Source: Diaminobutyricimonas sp. LJ205 (GTDB lineage Bacteria > Actinomycetota > Actinomycetes > Actinomycetales > Microbacteriaceae). Taken from it: a stretch of DNA of 64,000 bases. Shown one piece after another: positions 7,201 to 15,811 of the stretch (the first letter of the stretch is position 1; every line of letters starts with the position of its first letter). The notes under the pieces are model-generated. The model was given only the letters and a program-made list of their open reading frames with translations. It made no database searches and was not told where the DNA came from. The translations under genes were made by a program, and so were the position numbers. Where the stretch lies: assembly GCF_009755725.1 (NCBI RefSeq), contig NZ_CP046619.1, positions 682,001 through 746,000 of the forward strand, given 5' to 3'.

Positions 7201-8310
7201 TCAGGAGCGGCGGGATCCGGTCGGATCGACCCGCGACGATCCGGGCTTCCCACTGTCGTGATCGACAAAGAGCCAGCGTGGTTTCGGCTCGATCAGCGGG
7301 CGGAAAATCCTGCGCACCACGGTGGAGGACAGCGCGATCGAAATGGCGATGCAGGCGAGCACCATCCCCACCAGCCACATGGCCGACGAGGTCTCACCGC
7401 CGAGCACGCCGGTCTCCCGGATCGGATAGAGCACGAAGCTGTGCAGCAGGTAGACGTACATCGTCGCCTGGCCGAAGTCGGTCATCCAGGTGCGGCTGCG
7501 GGGGACGAGTACGAAGAATGCCGCGCTGAGCAGCACGGCCAGCCCGATCAGCGCCAGCCGCAGCAGGGCATCCCACCAGACGACCTCGCCGAGGGCGGCG
7601 TAGCTGCGGTCGTAGAAGAACCAGTACCGCAGGTCGAACTCGCGCCAGGCGTCGATGTTGATGATGATCGCCAGCATCCAGCCGGCGAGCACGGCGATCG
7701 CTGCGGAACGCACCCACCAGCTGTTCCAGCGGAAGGTGCGCCAGCGTTCCGCCCAGCCCCATTCCTTAATCTTCCAGCCGAGCACGAAGTAGGGCAGGAT
7801 GCCGATCGCCCGGGCCAGCGAGAAGGTGTGGTCGATGTTCTCGAGATAGCCGACGCCCACCGACAGCAGGACCGCCCACGCGAGCGGCCAACGGATCAGC
7901 GACAGGTAGGGGAGCACCAACCGGAAAATGCCGAGGGCGAGCAGGAACCACAGCGTCCAGGACGGCCGGGTCGGGTTCAGTTCGGTCTTGCCCTCGACCA
8001 GGAACTGGACGAGCGTCCAGATCGACTCCATGATCACGTAGGGCAGCAGGATGTCGGTGAGGACGCGCTTCATCTGCCGGTTGTTCGGCGGCCCGGGCTT
8101 GGAGAAGTACCCACTGATGATCGCGAACGCCGGCATGTGCCAGGCGTAGATGAAAAGGTACAGCGCGAGAGCGGCGTCGCTTTCGGCGGTCAGCCGCTGA
8201 ATGCCGTGCCCGATCACCACGAGCGTCACGCAGATGAATCGGGCGTTGTCCCACACCGGCACCCGCTTGGTCGGCGTGGGCGCGGTGGCGGTGCGCACCT
8301 GCTCAGTCAT
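7201..8310 (-). CDS. Acyltransferase-3 family membrane protein
   Basis: 369 residues with about ten hydrophobic segments. The N-terminal motif DNARFICVTLVVIGHGIQRL includes the conserved helix-1 histidine of acyltransferase-3 proteins (OafA, fucose O-acetylase and NolL relatives). These move acetyl or other acyl groups to extracytoplasmic sugars or lipids. A minus-strand TAATCT lies 6 bases before the ATG, and no Shine-Dalgarno site is present, so the mRNA is probably leaderless. The neighbours (metY, an SDR) do not reveal the acceptor. The family is confident, the substrate unknown. Confidence 0.8.
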   Translation of the reverse strand: MTEQVRTATAPTPTKRVPVWDNARFICVTLVVIGHGIQRLTAESDAALALYLFIYAWHMPAFAIISGYFSKPGPPNNRQMKRVLTDILLPYVIMESIWTLVQFLVEGKTELNPTRPSWTLWFLLALGIFRLVLPYLSLIRWPLAWAVLLSVGVGYLENIDHTFSLARAIGILPYFVLGWKIKEWGWAERWRTFRWNSWWVRSAAIAVLAGWMLAIIINIDAWREFDLRYWFFYDRSYAALGEVVWWDALLRLALIGLAVLLSAAFFVLVPRSRTWMTDFGQATMYVYLLHSFVLYPIRETGVLGGETSSAMWLVGMVLACIAISIALSSTVVRRIFRPLIEPKPRWLFVDHDSGKPGSSRVDPTGSRRS

Positions 8311-8316
8311 CGACCC

Positions 8317-8322
8317 AGATTA
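8317..8322 (-). promoter_or_regulatory. -10 element of the acyltransferase gene (leaderless)
   Basis: TAATCT on the minus strand ends 6 bases before the ATG at 8310, placing the expected transcription start at the A of the start codon. Confidence 0.5.
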
Positions 8323-8403
8323 TCCCCCGTTCGGGGGTGACCTGCCCCGGTCGCCTTCGCCGGATACGGTGGAACCGCAGGAAACGAGCAGAAAAGGGGC
8401 GGC

Positions 8404-9171
8404 ATGACCAAGCGCGCAGTAGTCACAGGGGCGAGTTCGGGAATCGGGGCAGCCACGGTCCGACGATTGCGCGCCGACGGCTGGGATGTCGTGGGGGTCG
8501 CCCGGCGCACGGACCGACTCGAGGCGCTCGCCGCCGAGACCGGCGCCGAGATCTTCACCGCCGATGTCACCCGGCAGGCGGATGTCGACGCGCTCCGTGA
8601 CTTTCTCGCTGATCGCCCACTCGATGCCCTGATCAACAACGCCGGCGGCGCATTCGGGCTGGCAAGCGTTGAGTCGAGCGATCCGGATGACTGGACGCGC
8701 ATGTTCGATGTCAATGTCGTCGCCGTGAAGCGGGTCACCAGTGCGCTGTTGCCGGTGCTGCGTCGCGGAGCCGCAGCGCACGGCAACGCCGACATCGTCA
8801 CCATCACCTCGATCGCAGCCCACGTCTCCTACGAGGGCGGTGCAGGCTACAACGCCGCCAAGGCGGGCGCCCACGCGCTCATGGAAGTGCTGCGCCTGGA
8901 GCTGGCCGGCGAGCCTCTGCGCGTGATCGAGATCGCCCCGGGAATGGTGAAGACCGACGAGTTCACGCTGGTGCGGTTCGGCGGTGACCACGCCAAAGCC
9001 GACGCCGTCTACGACGGTGTGCGAGACCCACTCAGCGCAGACGACATCGCCGACACGATCGCTCACGCGATCGGATTACCCGGCCATGTGAACCTCGACC
9101 TCATCAGCGTGAAGCCGGTGGCGCAGGCCGCGCCTCACAAGGTCATCAGGGGCCCGCTCACCCCCAAATGA
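8404..9171 (+). CDS. SDR-family NAD(P)-dependent oxidoreductase
   Basis: A classical short-chain dehydrogenase of 255 residues. It has the Rossmann motif TGASSGIG near residue 8, the structural NNAGG around 79, the active-site serine in TITSIAAHVS, and the YNAAK catalytic pair around 153-157. The basic residues after strand 2 (GVARRTDRL) favour NADP(H). AGGGGCGGC precedes the ATG, and a possible -10 TACGGT sits at 8365-8370. It resembles the YdfG-like serine/3-hydroxy-acid dehydrogenase subgroup, but the substrate cannot be assigned from this window. Confidence 0.85.
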   Translation: MTKRAVVTGASSGIGAATVRRLRADGWDVVGVARRTDRLEALAAETGAEIFTADVTRQADVDALRDFLADRPLDALINNAGGAFGLASVESSDPDDWTRMFDVNVVAVKRVTSALLPVLRRGAAAHGNADIVTITSIAAHVSYEGGAGYNAAKAGAHALMEVLRLELAGEPLRVIEIAPGMVKTDEFTLVRFGGDHAKADAVYDGVRDPLSADDIADTIAHAIGLPGHVNLDLISVKPVAQAAPHKVIRGPLTPK

Positions 9172-9229
9172 CCCGTTGTTTGGGGCGCGGCTGTACCGGC
9201 GACGGAACATGACCGTAACGCGGAGCCGC

Positions 9230-9235
9230 TACCGT
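9230..9235 (+). promoter_or_regulatory. -10 element of the PRTase gene (leaderless)
   Basis: TACCGT ends 6 bases before the ATG at 9242. No ribosome site is present, which supports a leaderless transcript and fixes this start over an ATG 33 bases upstream. Confidence 0.5.
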
Positions 9236-9241
9236 AGAACG

Positions 9242-9724
9242 ATGGCGAATGAAGAACGCGAAGTCCTCGGCTGGCTTGAATTCGGTGAGGCATCGCGGCA
9301 CCTGGCGAGTGACGTGCTGCACTCAGGGTTCACTCCCGACGTCGTTATCGCCATCGCCCGGGGCGGGCTGCTGCTCGCCGGTTCGATCGCCTACGCGCTG
9401 GGCACCAAGAGCTGCGGTGCCCTGAACGTCGAGTTCTACACCGGTGTCGACGAACGCCTGCCTGAGCCGATCGTGTTGCCTCCAATGCTCGACGAGCCGT
9501 CGCTGGCGAACAAGAAGGTGCTGCTCGTCGACGACGTTTCCGACTCCGGCCGCACGCTCGCCATGGTCGTCCAGTTGCTCAGCGATTCCGGGGCGGACGT
9601 GCGCTCGGTCTGCCTGTACAGCAAGCCCGGCACCATGCAGGAGCCCGATTTCGTCTGGCGTCGGACGCCCCACTGGATTACTTTTCCGTGGAGCGCCCTG
9701 CCGCCGGTTACTCTCAGCGCATGA
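9242..9724 (+). CDS. Phosphoribosyltransferase-family protein
   Basis: 160 residues with the type-I PRTase fold. The PRPP-binding signature is VLLVDDVSDSGRT, and an N-terminal flexible-loop region follows IAIARGGLLLAGSIAYALG. The closest match by eye is the Gpt/xanthine-guanine-like or regulatory PRTase group common in actinobacteria, where purine salvage is likely. The base specificity is not readable. It heads a tight run of ATGA-overlapping genes (PRTase, S51 peptidase, uracil-DNA glycosylase) that should be co-transcribed. Confidence 0.8.
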   Translation: MANEEREVLGWLEFGEASRHLASDVLHSGFTPDVVIAIARGGLLLAGSIAYALGTKSCGALNVEFYTGVDERLPEPIVLPPMLDEPSLANKKVLLVDDVSDSGRTLAMVVQLLSDSGADVRSVCLYSKPGTMQEPDFVWRRTPHWITFPWSALPPVTLSA

Positions 9725-10446
9725 GTATTCACCTCCTCGGCGGCGGCTGGTCGCCGGACGATGATGGCGCCCTTTACCGTCCGTTCATCGAGGAGGCAAC
9801 GGCCAGGGGCCGCCGGGTCGGCCGACGTGTCCCGCGCGTCGCCGCGGTCCTGGTGCGTGAGGATGCCGATGACCTCGAGGCCTTCGCCGATGGCTTTCTC
9901 GGCATGGTCGGCCGCGCCGCGCCGGTTGAACTGCTCCCGACCCGCCTGCTCGAGGGCGGCGTGCTGGAATCCGCGGTTCTCAGTGACATTGATGGGTTGC
10001 TCATCGCCGGTGGGCTGACGCCGGCCTACCTCGACGCCGTCACGCCCATCATCGATGAGATCCGGCTTCTCGTCTCGGACGGGCTGCCCTACCTCGGCTT
10101 CTCTGCGGGCGCAGCGATCGCTGCTGACCGTGCTGTGATCGGCGGGTGGCGTCTCGGCGAGATTCCGGTCTGCCCCCAGGAGGCCAGCGAGGACCTCGAG
10201 GACGTGACCGTCGCCGTGGGCCTCGGCCTGGTCGACCTGGCGGTTGACGTGCACGCGGCCCAGTGGGGCACGCTCGCCCGGTTGATCGCCGCAACGGAGG
10301 CAGGTCTCGTCGACGGCGGGGTCGCCATTGACGAGCACACCGCGCTCATCGTCGGCGAGGGCGCGCTGCGCGTGGAAGGCCGCGGCAGTGTCTGGCGGGT
10401 GAGCGACACCGATGACGGTGTGCTGGTCGGCACGCTCGGCCTATGA
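9721..10446 (+). CDS. Peptidase S51 (peptidase E/cyanophycinase-like)
   Basis: 241 residues with a class-I glutamine-amidotransferase-like fold. The nucleophile elbow [11 protein letters not shown] places the serine at 128, the GxSAG signature of S51 peptidases. The start SIHLLGGGW is also typical. Known members cleave Asp-X dipeptides or cyanophycin in the cytoplasm. The ATG overlaps the stop of the PRTase gene by 4 bases, and its own stop overlaps ung. With no cyanophycin synthetase nearby, a dipeptidase-type role is more likely than cyanophycin breakdown. Confidence 0.75.
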   Translation: MSIHLLGGGWSPDDDGALYRPFIEEATARGRRVGRRVPRVAAVLVREDADDLEAFADGFLGMVGRAAPVELLPTRLLEGGVLESAVLSDIDGLLIAGGLTPAYLDAVTPIIDEIRLLVSDGLPYLGFSAGAAIAADRAVIGGWRLGEIPVCPQEASEDLEDVTVAVGLGLVDLAVDVHAAQWGTLARLIAATEAGLVDGGVAIDEHTALIVGEGALRVEGRGSVWRVSDTDDGVLVGTLGL

Positions 10447-11120
10447 CCGGCCAACTCGACACCGCGATTGACGCAGGCTGGGCGGACGTGCTCGCGCCGG
10501 TCGCCGATCGGATGCTCCGGATGGAGCACTTCCTGAGCGCCGAAGTCGAGGCCGGGCATGGCTACCTTCCTGCCCCGGAGAACGTGCTGCGGGCGTTCCG
10601 TATCCCGTTCGACGACGTTCGGGTGCTGATCGTCGGCCAGGATCCGTACCCCACTCCTGGGCATCCGATCGGCCTGCCATTCGCGGTCAGCCGCGACGTC
10701 AGCCCGCTGCCTCGCAGCCTCGTCAACATCTATCGGGAACTGCAGAACGACCTGGGCATCGTGCCGCCGGAGCACGGCGACCTTGGCGTCTGGACCGGTC
10801 GTGGCGTGATGCTGCTCAACCGGGTGCTCACCGTCCGCCCTGGTTACGCCGGTTCGCATCGCCGGCGCGGCTGGGAGCAGATCACCGAGCATGCCGTGCA
10901 GGCGCTCGCCGGTCGTGGTCGCCCGCTGGTCGCGATTCTGTGGGGCAAGGATGCGCAGGTGCTGCGACCGCTGCTGGGAGAGGTCCCCGTGATTGCCAGC
11001 GCCCACCCGAGCCCACTGTCCGCGCGCACCGGATTCTTCGGCTCGCGGCCGTTCAGTCGCGCCAACGAGGCCCTCCAAGCCCAGGGCGCGCCGCCCATTG
11101 ATTGGTCACTGGACGACTGA
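10443..11120 (+). CDS. ung: Uracil-DNA glycosylase, family 1
   Basis: Removes uracil from DNA in base excision repair. The 225-residue protein carries all family-1 motifs: the water-activating loop [19 protein letters not shown] with D67, the [11 protein letters not shown] segment, and the leucine-intercalation loop HPSPLSA near the C-terminus. In place of the usual GQDPYH there is GQDPYP, as in many actinobacterial Ung proteins. It overlaps the upstream S51 gene by ATGA, and only 18 bases separate it from the ABC transporter genes. Confidence 0.93.
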   Translation: MTGQLDTAIDAGWADVLAPVADRMLRMEHFLSAEVEAGHGYLPAPENVLRAFRIPFDDVRVLIVGQDPYPTPGHPIGLPFAVSRDVSPLPRSLVNIYRELQNDLGIVPPEHGDLGVWTGRGVMLLNRVLTVRPGYAGSHRRRGWEQITEHAVQALAGRGRPLVAILWGKDAQVLRPLLGEVPVIASAHPSPLSARTGFFGSRPFSRANEALQAQGAPPIDWSLDD

Positions 11121-11138
11121 CCTGAAAGAGTAGGATCC

Positions 11139-12035
11139 ATGCCTTCCGGAGTTTCCATCGAGTTCAAGGGCGTGTCGAAGCGGTTCGGTCAGGTAGACGC
11201 TGTCTCAGACCTCAGCTTCACCGTGCAGCCCGGCCGGGTCACCGGCTTCCTCGGCCCCAACGGTGCTGGCAAGACCACGACGATGCGCATGCTGCTCGGC
11301 CTGGTCCGCCCAACCGCCGGCACCGCGACCTTCGCCGGCACCGCCTACGCGAACCTCGACCGGCCTTTGGAAACCGTGGGCACCGCCCTGGAAGCCGCAA
11401 GCTTCCACCCCGGCCGCACGGCGCGCAACCACCTGGCCATCTACGCTCGCGCCGCCGGGATTCCGCGCACCCGGGTGGATGAGACGCTGGCGCTGGTCGG
11501 ACTCGCTGACTTCGCGGACCGCCGAGTCGGTGGCTACTCGCTGGGCATGCGGCAGCGGCTCGGTCTCGCGTTCGCCCTGCTCGGCGACCCGGGAGTGCTC
11601 GTGCTCGACGAGCCGATCAACGGACTCGACCCCGAGGGCATCCGCTGGATCCGGGTGCTGCTGCGCCAGCTCGCCAGCGAGGGACGCACGGTGCTGGTGT
11701 CCTCGCACCTGCTCAGCGAGGTGCAGCAGACCGTCGACGAGGTGGTCATCATCGCCAAGGGCCGATTCGTCTACCAGGGCGCCCTCACCGAACTCGAGCG
11801 CGGGACCCGCGTGGTCACCGACGCCCTCGACCGCAAGGGACTTCGCGACGTCTTGGCTGCCGCGGGCGCCCAGGTCATCGACGGTGACAGCGGCTTGATT
11901 GTGAGTGGGCTGAGCGCAGCGGAGGTCGGCCTCGCGGCGCTCGGCGCGGGCATCGCGCTCACACTGTTGACACCGGAATCGGGAGGGCTCGAGAACATCT
12001 TCCTCGACCTCGTCGGAGAGGGGGCCGGGGCATGA
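11139..12035 (+). CDS. ABC transporter ATP-binding protein (DrrA/CcmA type)
   Basis: 298 residues: Walker A GPNGAGKTT at 39-47, Q-loop region after strand 3, signature YSLGMRQRL, Walker B VLVLDEP and the switch histidine in VSSHLLSE. The C-terminal extension of about 80 residues is typical of ABC-2 exporters for drugs, lipids or lantibiotics. TAGGAT directly precedes the ATG and can serve as a weak ribosome site (AGGA). The stop overlaps the permease start by 4 bases, so the two form one exporter. The substrate is unknown; no bacteriocin or drug-synthesis gene is nearby. Confidence 0.88.
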   Translation: MPSGVSIEFKGVSKRFGQVDAVSDLSFTVQPGRVTGFLGPNGAGKTTTMRMLLGLVRPTAGTATFAGTAYANLDRPLETVGTALEAASFHPGRTARNHLAIYARAAGIPRTRVDETLALVGLADFADRRVGGYSLGMRQRLGLAFALLGDPGVLVLDEPINGLDPEGIRWIRVLLRQLASEGRTVLVSSHLLSEVQQTVDEVVIIAKGRFVYQGALTELERGTRVVTDALDRKGLRDVLAAAGAQVIDGDSGLIVSGLSAAEVGLAALGAGIALTLLTPESGGLENIFLDLVGEGAGA

Positions 12036-12847
12036 GGCTCGTCGGCGCGGAGTTCGCGAAACTGTTCAGCACCCGCATGTGGTGGCTCCTGCTGATAGTC
12101 CTGGTCGGCTACGTCGCCTTTATTTCGGGACTGTTCGCCCTGTTGTTCGGTGCTCTGGCCGATCAACTCGGCCCGCAGGGCGGTACGCCCCCGGAGGGGA
12201 TCGCAGACCTGAACCAGCTGGTCTACAGCTCAGCAACCTCGATCGGCTACGTCTTCCCGGTGCTGCTTGGCGCCCTGGCCGTGACCGCGGAGTTCCGGCA
12301 CCAGACCCTCACTCCAACGTTCCTGGCCACCCCGCGTCGCGGACGCGTGCTGGCCGCGAAGATTGTCGCCCTGGCCGTCGCCGGAGCCGGCTTCGGCGTG
12401 GCCGCGTTCGCTGCCGCCATCGCGGTCGGTGCCCCGCTGCTGGGCATCGGCGATGTCGATCCCGCCGTCGACGAAACCGAGACCTGGCTGCTGGTGGCGC
12501 GCGGCATCCTGGCCATGGCGCTCTGGGGTGTGATCGGGGTGGGTCTCGGCGCGCTGGTGCCGAACCAGGTCGCGGTCATCGTGATCGTGCTTGCGTTCAC
12601 CCAGTTCGTCGAACCGATCCTGCGCAGTGCGGCGGCGTTCTGGGACTGGGCTGCCCAGGTGGGCCAGTACCTTCCCGGCTCGGCGAGCGACGCGCTCGTC
12701 GGCTCGAGCTTCTTCGCAGCGCTCAGCACCGGCGGCCAGAATGTGCCCACCCTCGAGTGGTGGCAGGGCGGACTGGTGCTGGCCGGGATTGCCGTGGTCG
12801 CCACGCTGGTCGGACATGTGACAACGTGGAAGCGGGACGTCACCTGA
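12032..12847 (+). CDS. ABC-2 type permease
   Basis: 271 residues with six hydrophobic segments: after KLFSTRMWWLLLIVLVGYV near residue 13, around 75, 105-130, 160-180, 182-200 and near 245-265. EFRHQTLTPTFLATPRR is the family-typical cytoplasmic loop of ABC-2 permeases and helps confirm the call. It pairs with the ATPase gene it overlaps. Lantibiotic-immunity or multidrug permeases look alike, so no substrate is proposed. Confidence 0.82.
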   Translation: MRLVGAEFAKLFSTRMWWLLLIVLVGYVAFISGLFALLFGALADQLGPQGGTPPEGIADLNQLVYSSATSIGYVFPVLLGALAVTAEFRHQTLTPTFLATPRRGRVLAAKIVALAVAGAGFGVAAFAAAIAVGAPLLGIGDVDPAVDETETWLLVARGILAMALWGVIGVGLGALVPNQVAVIVIVLAFTQFVEPILRSAAAFWDWAAQVGQYLPGSASDALVGSSFFAALSTGGQNVPTLEWWQGGLVLAGIAVVATLVGHVTTWKRDVT

Positions 12848-12861
12848 TTCGACTCAGGTGA

Positions 12862-12921
12862 GCACTCAGGAGATAAGCACTCAGGAGATAGGCGCTCAGG
12901 AGATAAGCACTGAGGAGGTCG
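12862..12921 (+). repeat. Four tandem 15-bp units carrying repeated AGGAG motifs
   Basis: Units of the form GCACTCAGGAGATAA start at 12862, 12877, 12892 and 12907; the last is degenerate and ends in GAGGAGGTCG just before the GNAT start codon at 12925. Each unit contains an anti-Shine-Dalgarno-complementary AGGAG. Only the last has proper spacing (about 7 bases) to the ATG. Confidence 0.85.
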
Positions 12922-12924
12922 GCA

Positions 12925-13503
12925 ATGCTCGAAGAGGAATACCAGGAGCGCCGCGTGCTTCCACGCCACCTGCGGAAGCCCCCGGCATCCGAGGCGCCGT
13001 TCTCGTTTGAGTTGCGTGACGCGACCCTCGCCGACCTGCCCCACATCCGCGAGATCTACAACTATTACGTGGCCAATTCGACGGTCACCTTCGACGAGAG
13101 CCCGCAGACCCTGCGCGAGCTGAAGACGAAGTTCCTGACCGTCGAGAAGCTCGGCTTCCCGTTCCTGGTGGCCGAGTCGCCGAGCGGTCAGATCCTCGGC
13201 TTCGCCTACGTGTATCCATGGAAGGCGAAGGCGGCTTACCGCTACACCGTTGAGAACTCGATCTATCTCGGCGCAGCGTCAACCGGCAAGGGCCTCGGCA
13301 AGGCACTCATGGCAGAGCTTCTCGAGCGGTCGCGGGCCTGCGGCATCCGCGAGGTGGTGGCCGTGATCGCCGACAGGGGCGCGGATGCCTCGATCCGGAT
13401 GCATGAGCAATTCGGTTTCAAACGAATCGGTCACCTGGGCAAGGTGGGCTACAAATTCGACCGTTGGCTCGGCACCGTGCTGTTGCAGAAGAGCCTCAAG
13501 TAG
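12925..13503 (+). CDS. GNAT N-acetyltransferase, phosphinothricin-acetyltransferase-like
   Basis: 192 residues. Residues about 30-190 match the Pat/Bar-type GNAT fold: RDATLADLPHIREIYNYYV, then TFDE, the core GFAYVYPWKAKAAYRYTVENSIYL, the acetyl-CoA pyrophosphate loop STGKGLGKAL, and a C-terminal FKRIGHLGKVGYKFDRW. Known members acetylate phosphinothricin, methionine sulfoximine or sulfone in the cytoplasm; many uncharacterised ones act on other amines. About 25 N-terminal residues precede the domain. Translation is probably driven by the last unit of a repeated AGGAG array. Confidence 0.8.
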   Translation: MLEEEYQERRVLPRHLRKPPASEAPFSFELRDATLADLPHIREIYNYYVANSTVTFDESPQTLRELKTKFLTVEKLGFPFLVAESPSGQILGFAYVYPWKAKAAYRYTVENSIYLGAASTGKGLGKALMAELLERSRACGIREVVAVIADRGADASIRMHEQFGFKRIGHLGKVGYKFDRWLGTVLLQKSLK

Positions 13504-13538
13504 CGTCGGCTGCGCGCTGCGGAATCCGCCTGGGCGTC

Positions 13539-14162
13539 TCAGCGGTAGACGCTGCCCGCGACCTCGCCGACGATTGCCTGCGCCTCTTCATACGATTTCT
13601 GGCCGCCCGGGCTGGTGATCACCGAGATCCAGCTGTCTTCGCGCAGCACGTTCAGCACCGACGGGGCAATCTCGAGGTCGCCCTCCCGCCCGTAGACCAT
13701 GGTGTCCTCGATGCGATCCTCGTTCAGGCCCTGGGCGGCGAACTCGTCGGTGATCCGAAGCCGGTTCGCGGGACTGACCGGGGCAACGGAAATAACGATC
13801 TGACGGGTCTGCATGCTCTCGCTGCCCCAGATGCAGCTGATGCCGCCCTCTGCCTCTTCAGGGGTGGCGTCGCTGAAGTAGCTGGTTCCGTACACGCCGC
13901 CGGGTCCGCCCAGCAAATCGAGCCGATCGTCGGCGAAGGCGTCCAGCCGCGATGGTGGCAGCATCTCGAGGCACGCGCGCGGCTGGTTGAACTCCAGCGG
14001 CTTCTCGGTCGGCTCGGCGACGGCCGTCGGCGTTTCACTGGGTTCGGCGGTCTCGGTCGGTTGCACCGGCGTCGGTTTCGGCTCAGTCGCGCAGCCGGAG
14101 ATCACCAGGATCGCCAGAACAGCCACGGCAACCGCGCCTGTGCGCACGCTCCCTGAATTCAC
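13539..14162 (-). CDS. Putative lipoprotein (DUF3558-like)
   Basis: 207 residues. A signal peptide AVAVLAILVISGCATEP ends in a lipobox with the cysteine near residue 25, followed by a Thr/Pro/Glu-rich linker and a globular domain with a conserved-looking ISCIWGSE. It should be anchored on the outer face of the cytoplasmic membrane. The domain resembles that of the lipoprotein at 40808-41425 (GVACGWVNQ in the matching place), so the two are probably paralogues. GGAGGGGAG precedes the GTG start. Function unknown; convergent with the GNAT gene. Confidence 0.7.
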   Translation of the reverse strand: MNSGSVRTGAVAVAVLAILVISGCATEPKPTPVQPTETAEPSETPTAVAEPTEKPLEFNQPRACLEMLPPSRLDAFADDRLDLLGGPGGVYGTSYFSDATPEEAEGGISCIWGSESMQTRQIVISVAPVSPANRLRITDEFAAQGLNEDRIEDTMVYGREGDLEIAPSVLNVLREDSWISVITSPGGQKSYEEAQAIVGEVAGSVYR

Positions 14163-14271
14163 CGGCGACTCCCCTCCGATCTAAGACCGTATCAGTCTGG
14201 AATACCCGGTTCGGAATGGACGCCTGCCGGGGAGTGGCAGCGCGGGCATTCGTTGTCCATTCGTGACCTGA

Positions 14272-15315
14272 TCAGCGGTTTCGTCCCGCCAGCTCGGCCT
14301 TGATCTGGGGTGCGACCTCTGTGCCGAACAGTTCGATGGAACGCATCACAAGCTCGTGCGGCACGCCCGACCAATCCATCTGCAGGCCGTGCCGGTCGTT
14401 GCCGAGAACCTGGTGCGTCTCGAGCATCCGATCGGCGACCTCGTTCGGGCTGCCGGCGAAGATCGCCCCGCCCGGCGAGGTCAACTCGTCGTAGGTGTCG
14501 CGAGTGGGGATGCTGAAGCCGCGCTCGGCAGAGATCTTCCGCATGTTCTCGATCCAGTATGGGTAGAAGGTCTCCTTCGCCTGGCCCGAATCGCTGCCCA
14601 CGAACCCGGGCCCGGCGACCGCGGTTTTCAGCCGCACCGGGTCATGGCCGGCGCGTGCGGCCGAGCGGCGGTAGAGCTCGAACAGCGGAGCGAACCGGGC
14701 GGGGCGCCCGCCGATGATCGCGTAACTCACCGGCAGGCCCAGCTCGCCTGCGCGGGCGGATGACTCGGGGTTGCCACCTGTCGCGATCCAGATATCGAGC
14801 GAGCCGTTCGCCGGCCGCGGCAGGATCTCGGCATCCTGCAGCGCCGGACGGAACCGGCCCGACCAGGTGACCCGCTCGGAACGGTCGATCTGCAGCAGCA
14901 GGTCCAGTTTCTCGGCGAACAGTGCGTCGTAATCGCCGAGGTCCGCCCCAAACAACGGGAACGATTCAATGAACGAGCCGCGGCCGGCGACCAGCTCGGC
15001 GCGGCCACCGGAGATCAGGTCGATGCTCGCGAATTGCTGGTAGACGCGCACCGGGTCCTCGGTGCTGAGCACCGTGACCGCTGAGCCGAGCCGGATCTTG
15101 CTCGTGACGGCCGCCGCGGCAGCGAGGATCGTCGACGGCGAAGTGACGGCGTACTCGGGCCGGTGATGCTCACCGACTCCGAAGTAGTCCAGGCCGACCT
15201 GTTCCGCGAGCCGGATGCGCTCGAGCAGTTCGCTGATCGCCTGCGCGGGCGAGGTGCGTTCGCCGCTGGCCGGGTCGGTGCCCACGTCACCGAAGCTGTA
15301 GATTCCGAAGTCCAT
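14272..15315 (-). CDS. Luciferase-like (LLM) flavin-dependent monooxygenase
   Basis: 347 residues with the bacterial-luciferase-like TIM-barrel: GLDYFGVGEHHRPEY, RLGSAVTVLSTEDPVRVYQQFASIDL (only part quoted), ELVAGRGSFIESFPLFG and IWIATGGNPESSARAGELG. Such enzymes oxidise substrates using reduced FMN or F420; which one is used is unclear. It is a same-length paralogue of the gene at 38891-39934. TATGAT lies 5 bases before the ATG and no ribosome site is visible, so the transcript is probably leaderless. Six bases separate it from the next minus-strand gene upstream. Confidence 0.85.
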   Translation of the reverse strand: MDFGIYSFGDVGTDPASGERTSPAQAISELLERIRLAEQVGLDYFGVGEHHRPEYAVTSPSTILAAAAAVTSKIRLGSAVTVLSTEDPVRVYQQFASIDLISGGRAELVAGRGSFIESFPLFGADLGDYDALFAEKLDLLLQIDRSERVTWSGRFRPALQDAEILPRPANGSLDIWIATGGNPESSARAGELGLPVSYAIIGGRPARFAPLFELYRRSAARAGHDPVRLKTAVAGPGFVGSDSGQAKETFYPYWIENMRKISAERGFSIPTRDTYDELTSPGGAIFAGSPNEVADRMLETHQVLGNDRHGLQMDWSGVPHELVMRSIELFGTEVAPQIKAELAGRNR

Positions 15316-15321
15316 ACGTAA

Positions 15322-15768
15322 TCATACATTCCAGGGGCGCCGATAATTCCCCTTGGCAAGACCCGCCTCGATCTCGAACCGGTTGGTGAACGGGTTACGA
15401 CCGGCCGCCGCGTAGAGCACGGCGAAGGCCAGGCCGTAGCGGCGCCACTGGTCGCGGTGCACCTTTTCATGCTCGAGCACTGCGGCGCTGGGGGAGCCGT
15501 GGGTGAGGAACACCCCGCCGATCGTGGTGCCACCGCGGCCGAACGCGAATCGGGGCATCCGCTCGGCGACGATCAGCTTGCCTCGGCGCCGCACCCGGCC
15601 AAGGCTGAGCGGCACCGCCCACAGCAGCGCACACAGCGTGGCGAACCAGTAGCCGAGCAGGGCGACCACCGGATTCAGCAGGAAAGCCCGCACGCCGGGT
15701 ACTCGCCGGCCGCCGCGCACCACCGCCCGACTCACCCGTTCCAGGCGGGACACCGCGACAGGCCGCAT
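15322..15768 (-). CDS. Small membrane-associated protein with an HExxH motif
   Basis: 148 residues. A hydrophobic stretch lies around 30-55 (LNPVVALLGYWFATLCALLWAV). The C-terminal half contains VLEHEKVHRDQW, a zinc-metallopeptidase-like HExxH, with a possible third ligand in NRFEIEAG about 35 residues later. I do not recognise a named family. Related actinobacterial genes may carry vague labels. The protein may be a membrane metallopeptidase or only a metal-binding protein. TAGGGT lies 6 bases before the ATG, predicting a leaderless mRNA; it diverges from mshA. Confidence 0.6.
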   Translation of the reverse strand: MRPVAVSRLERVSRAVVRGGRRVPGVRAFLLNPVVALLGYWFATLCALLWAVPLSLGRVRRRGKLIVAERMPRFAFGRGGTTIGGVFLTHGSPSAAVLEHEKVHRDQWRRYGLAFAVLYAAAGRNPFTNRFEIEAGLAKGNYRRPWNV

Positions 15769-15774
15769 CTTCGC

Positions 15775-15805
15775 ACCCTATCCGGGCACGCCGTACGAAT
15801 ACAGT
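15775..15805. promoter_or_regulatory. Back-to-back -10 elements of the HExxH gene and mshA
   Basis: The minus-strand TAGGGT at 15780-15775 and the plus-strand TACAGT at 15800-15805 each end 6 bases before their start codons (15768 and 15812). The two promoters overlap within about 45 bases, so simultaneous firing may be hindered. No -35 match is evident for either. Confidence 0.5.
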
Positions 15806-15811
15806 TACTGC

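Noticed and set aside
12862-12921. CRISPR array or attachment site
   Set aside because: Units are immediately adjacent with no spacers, and no integrase or phage gene is near.
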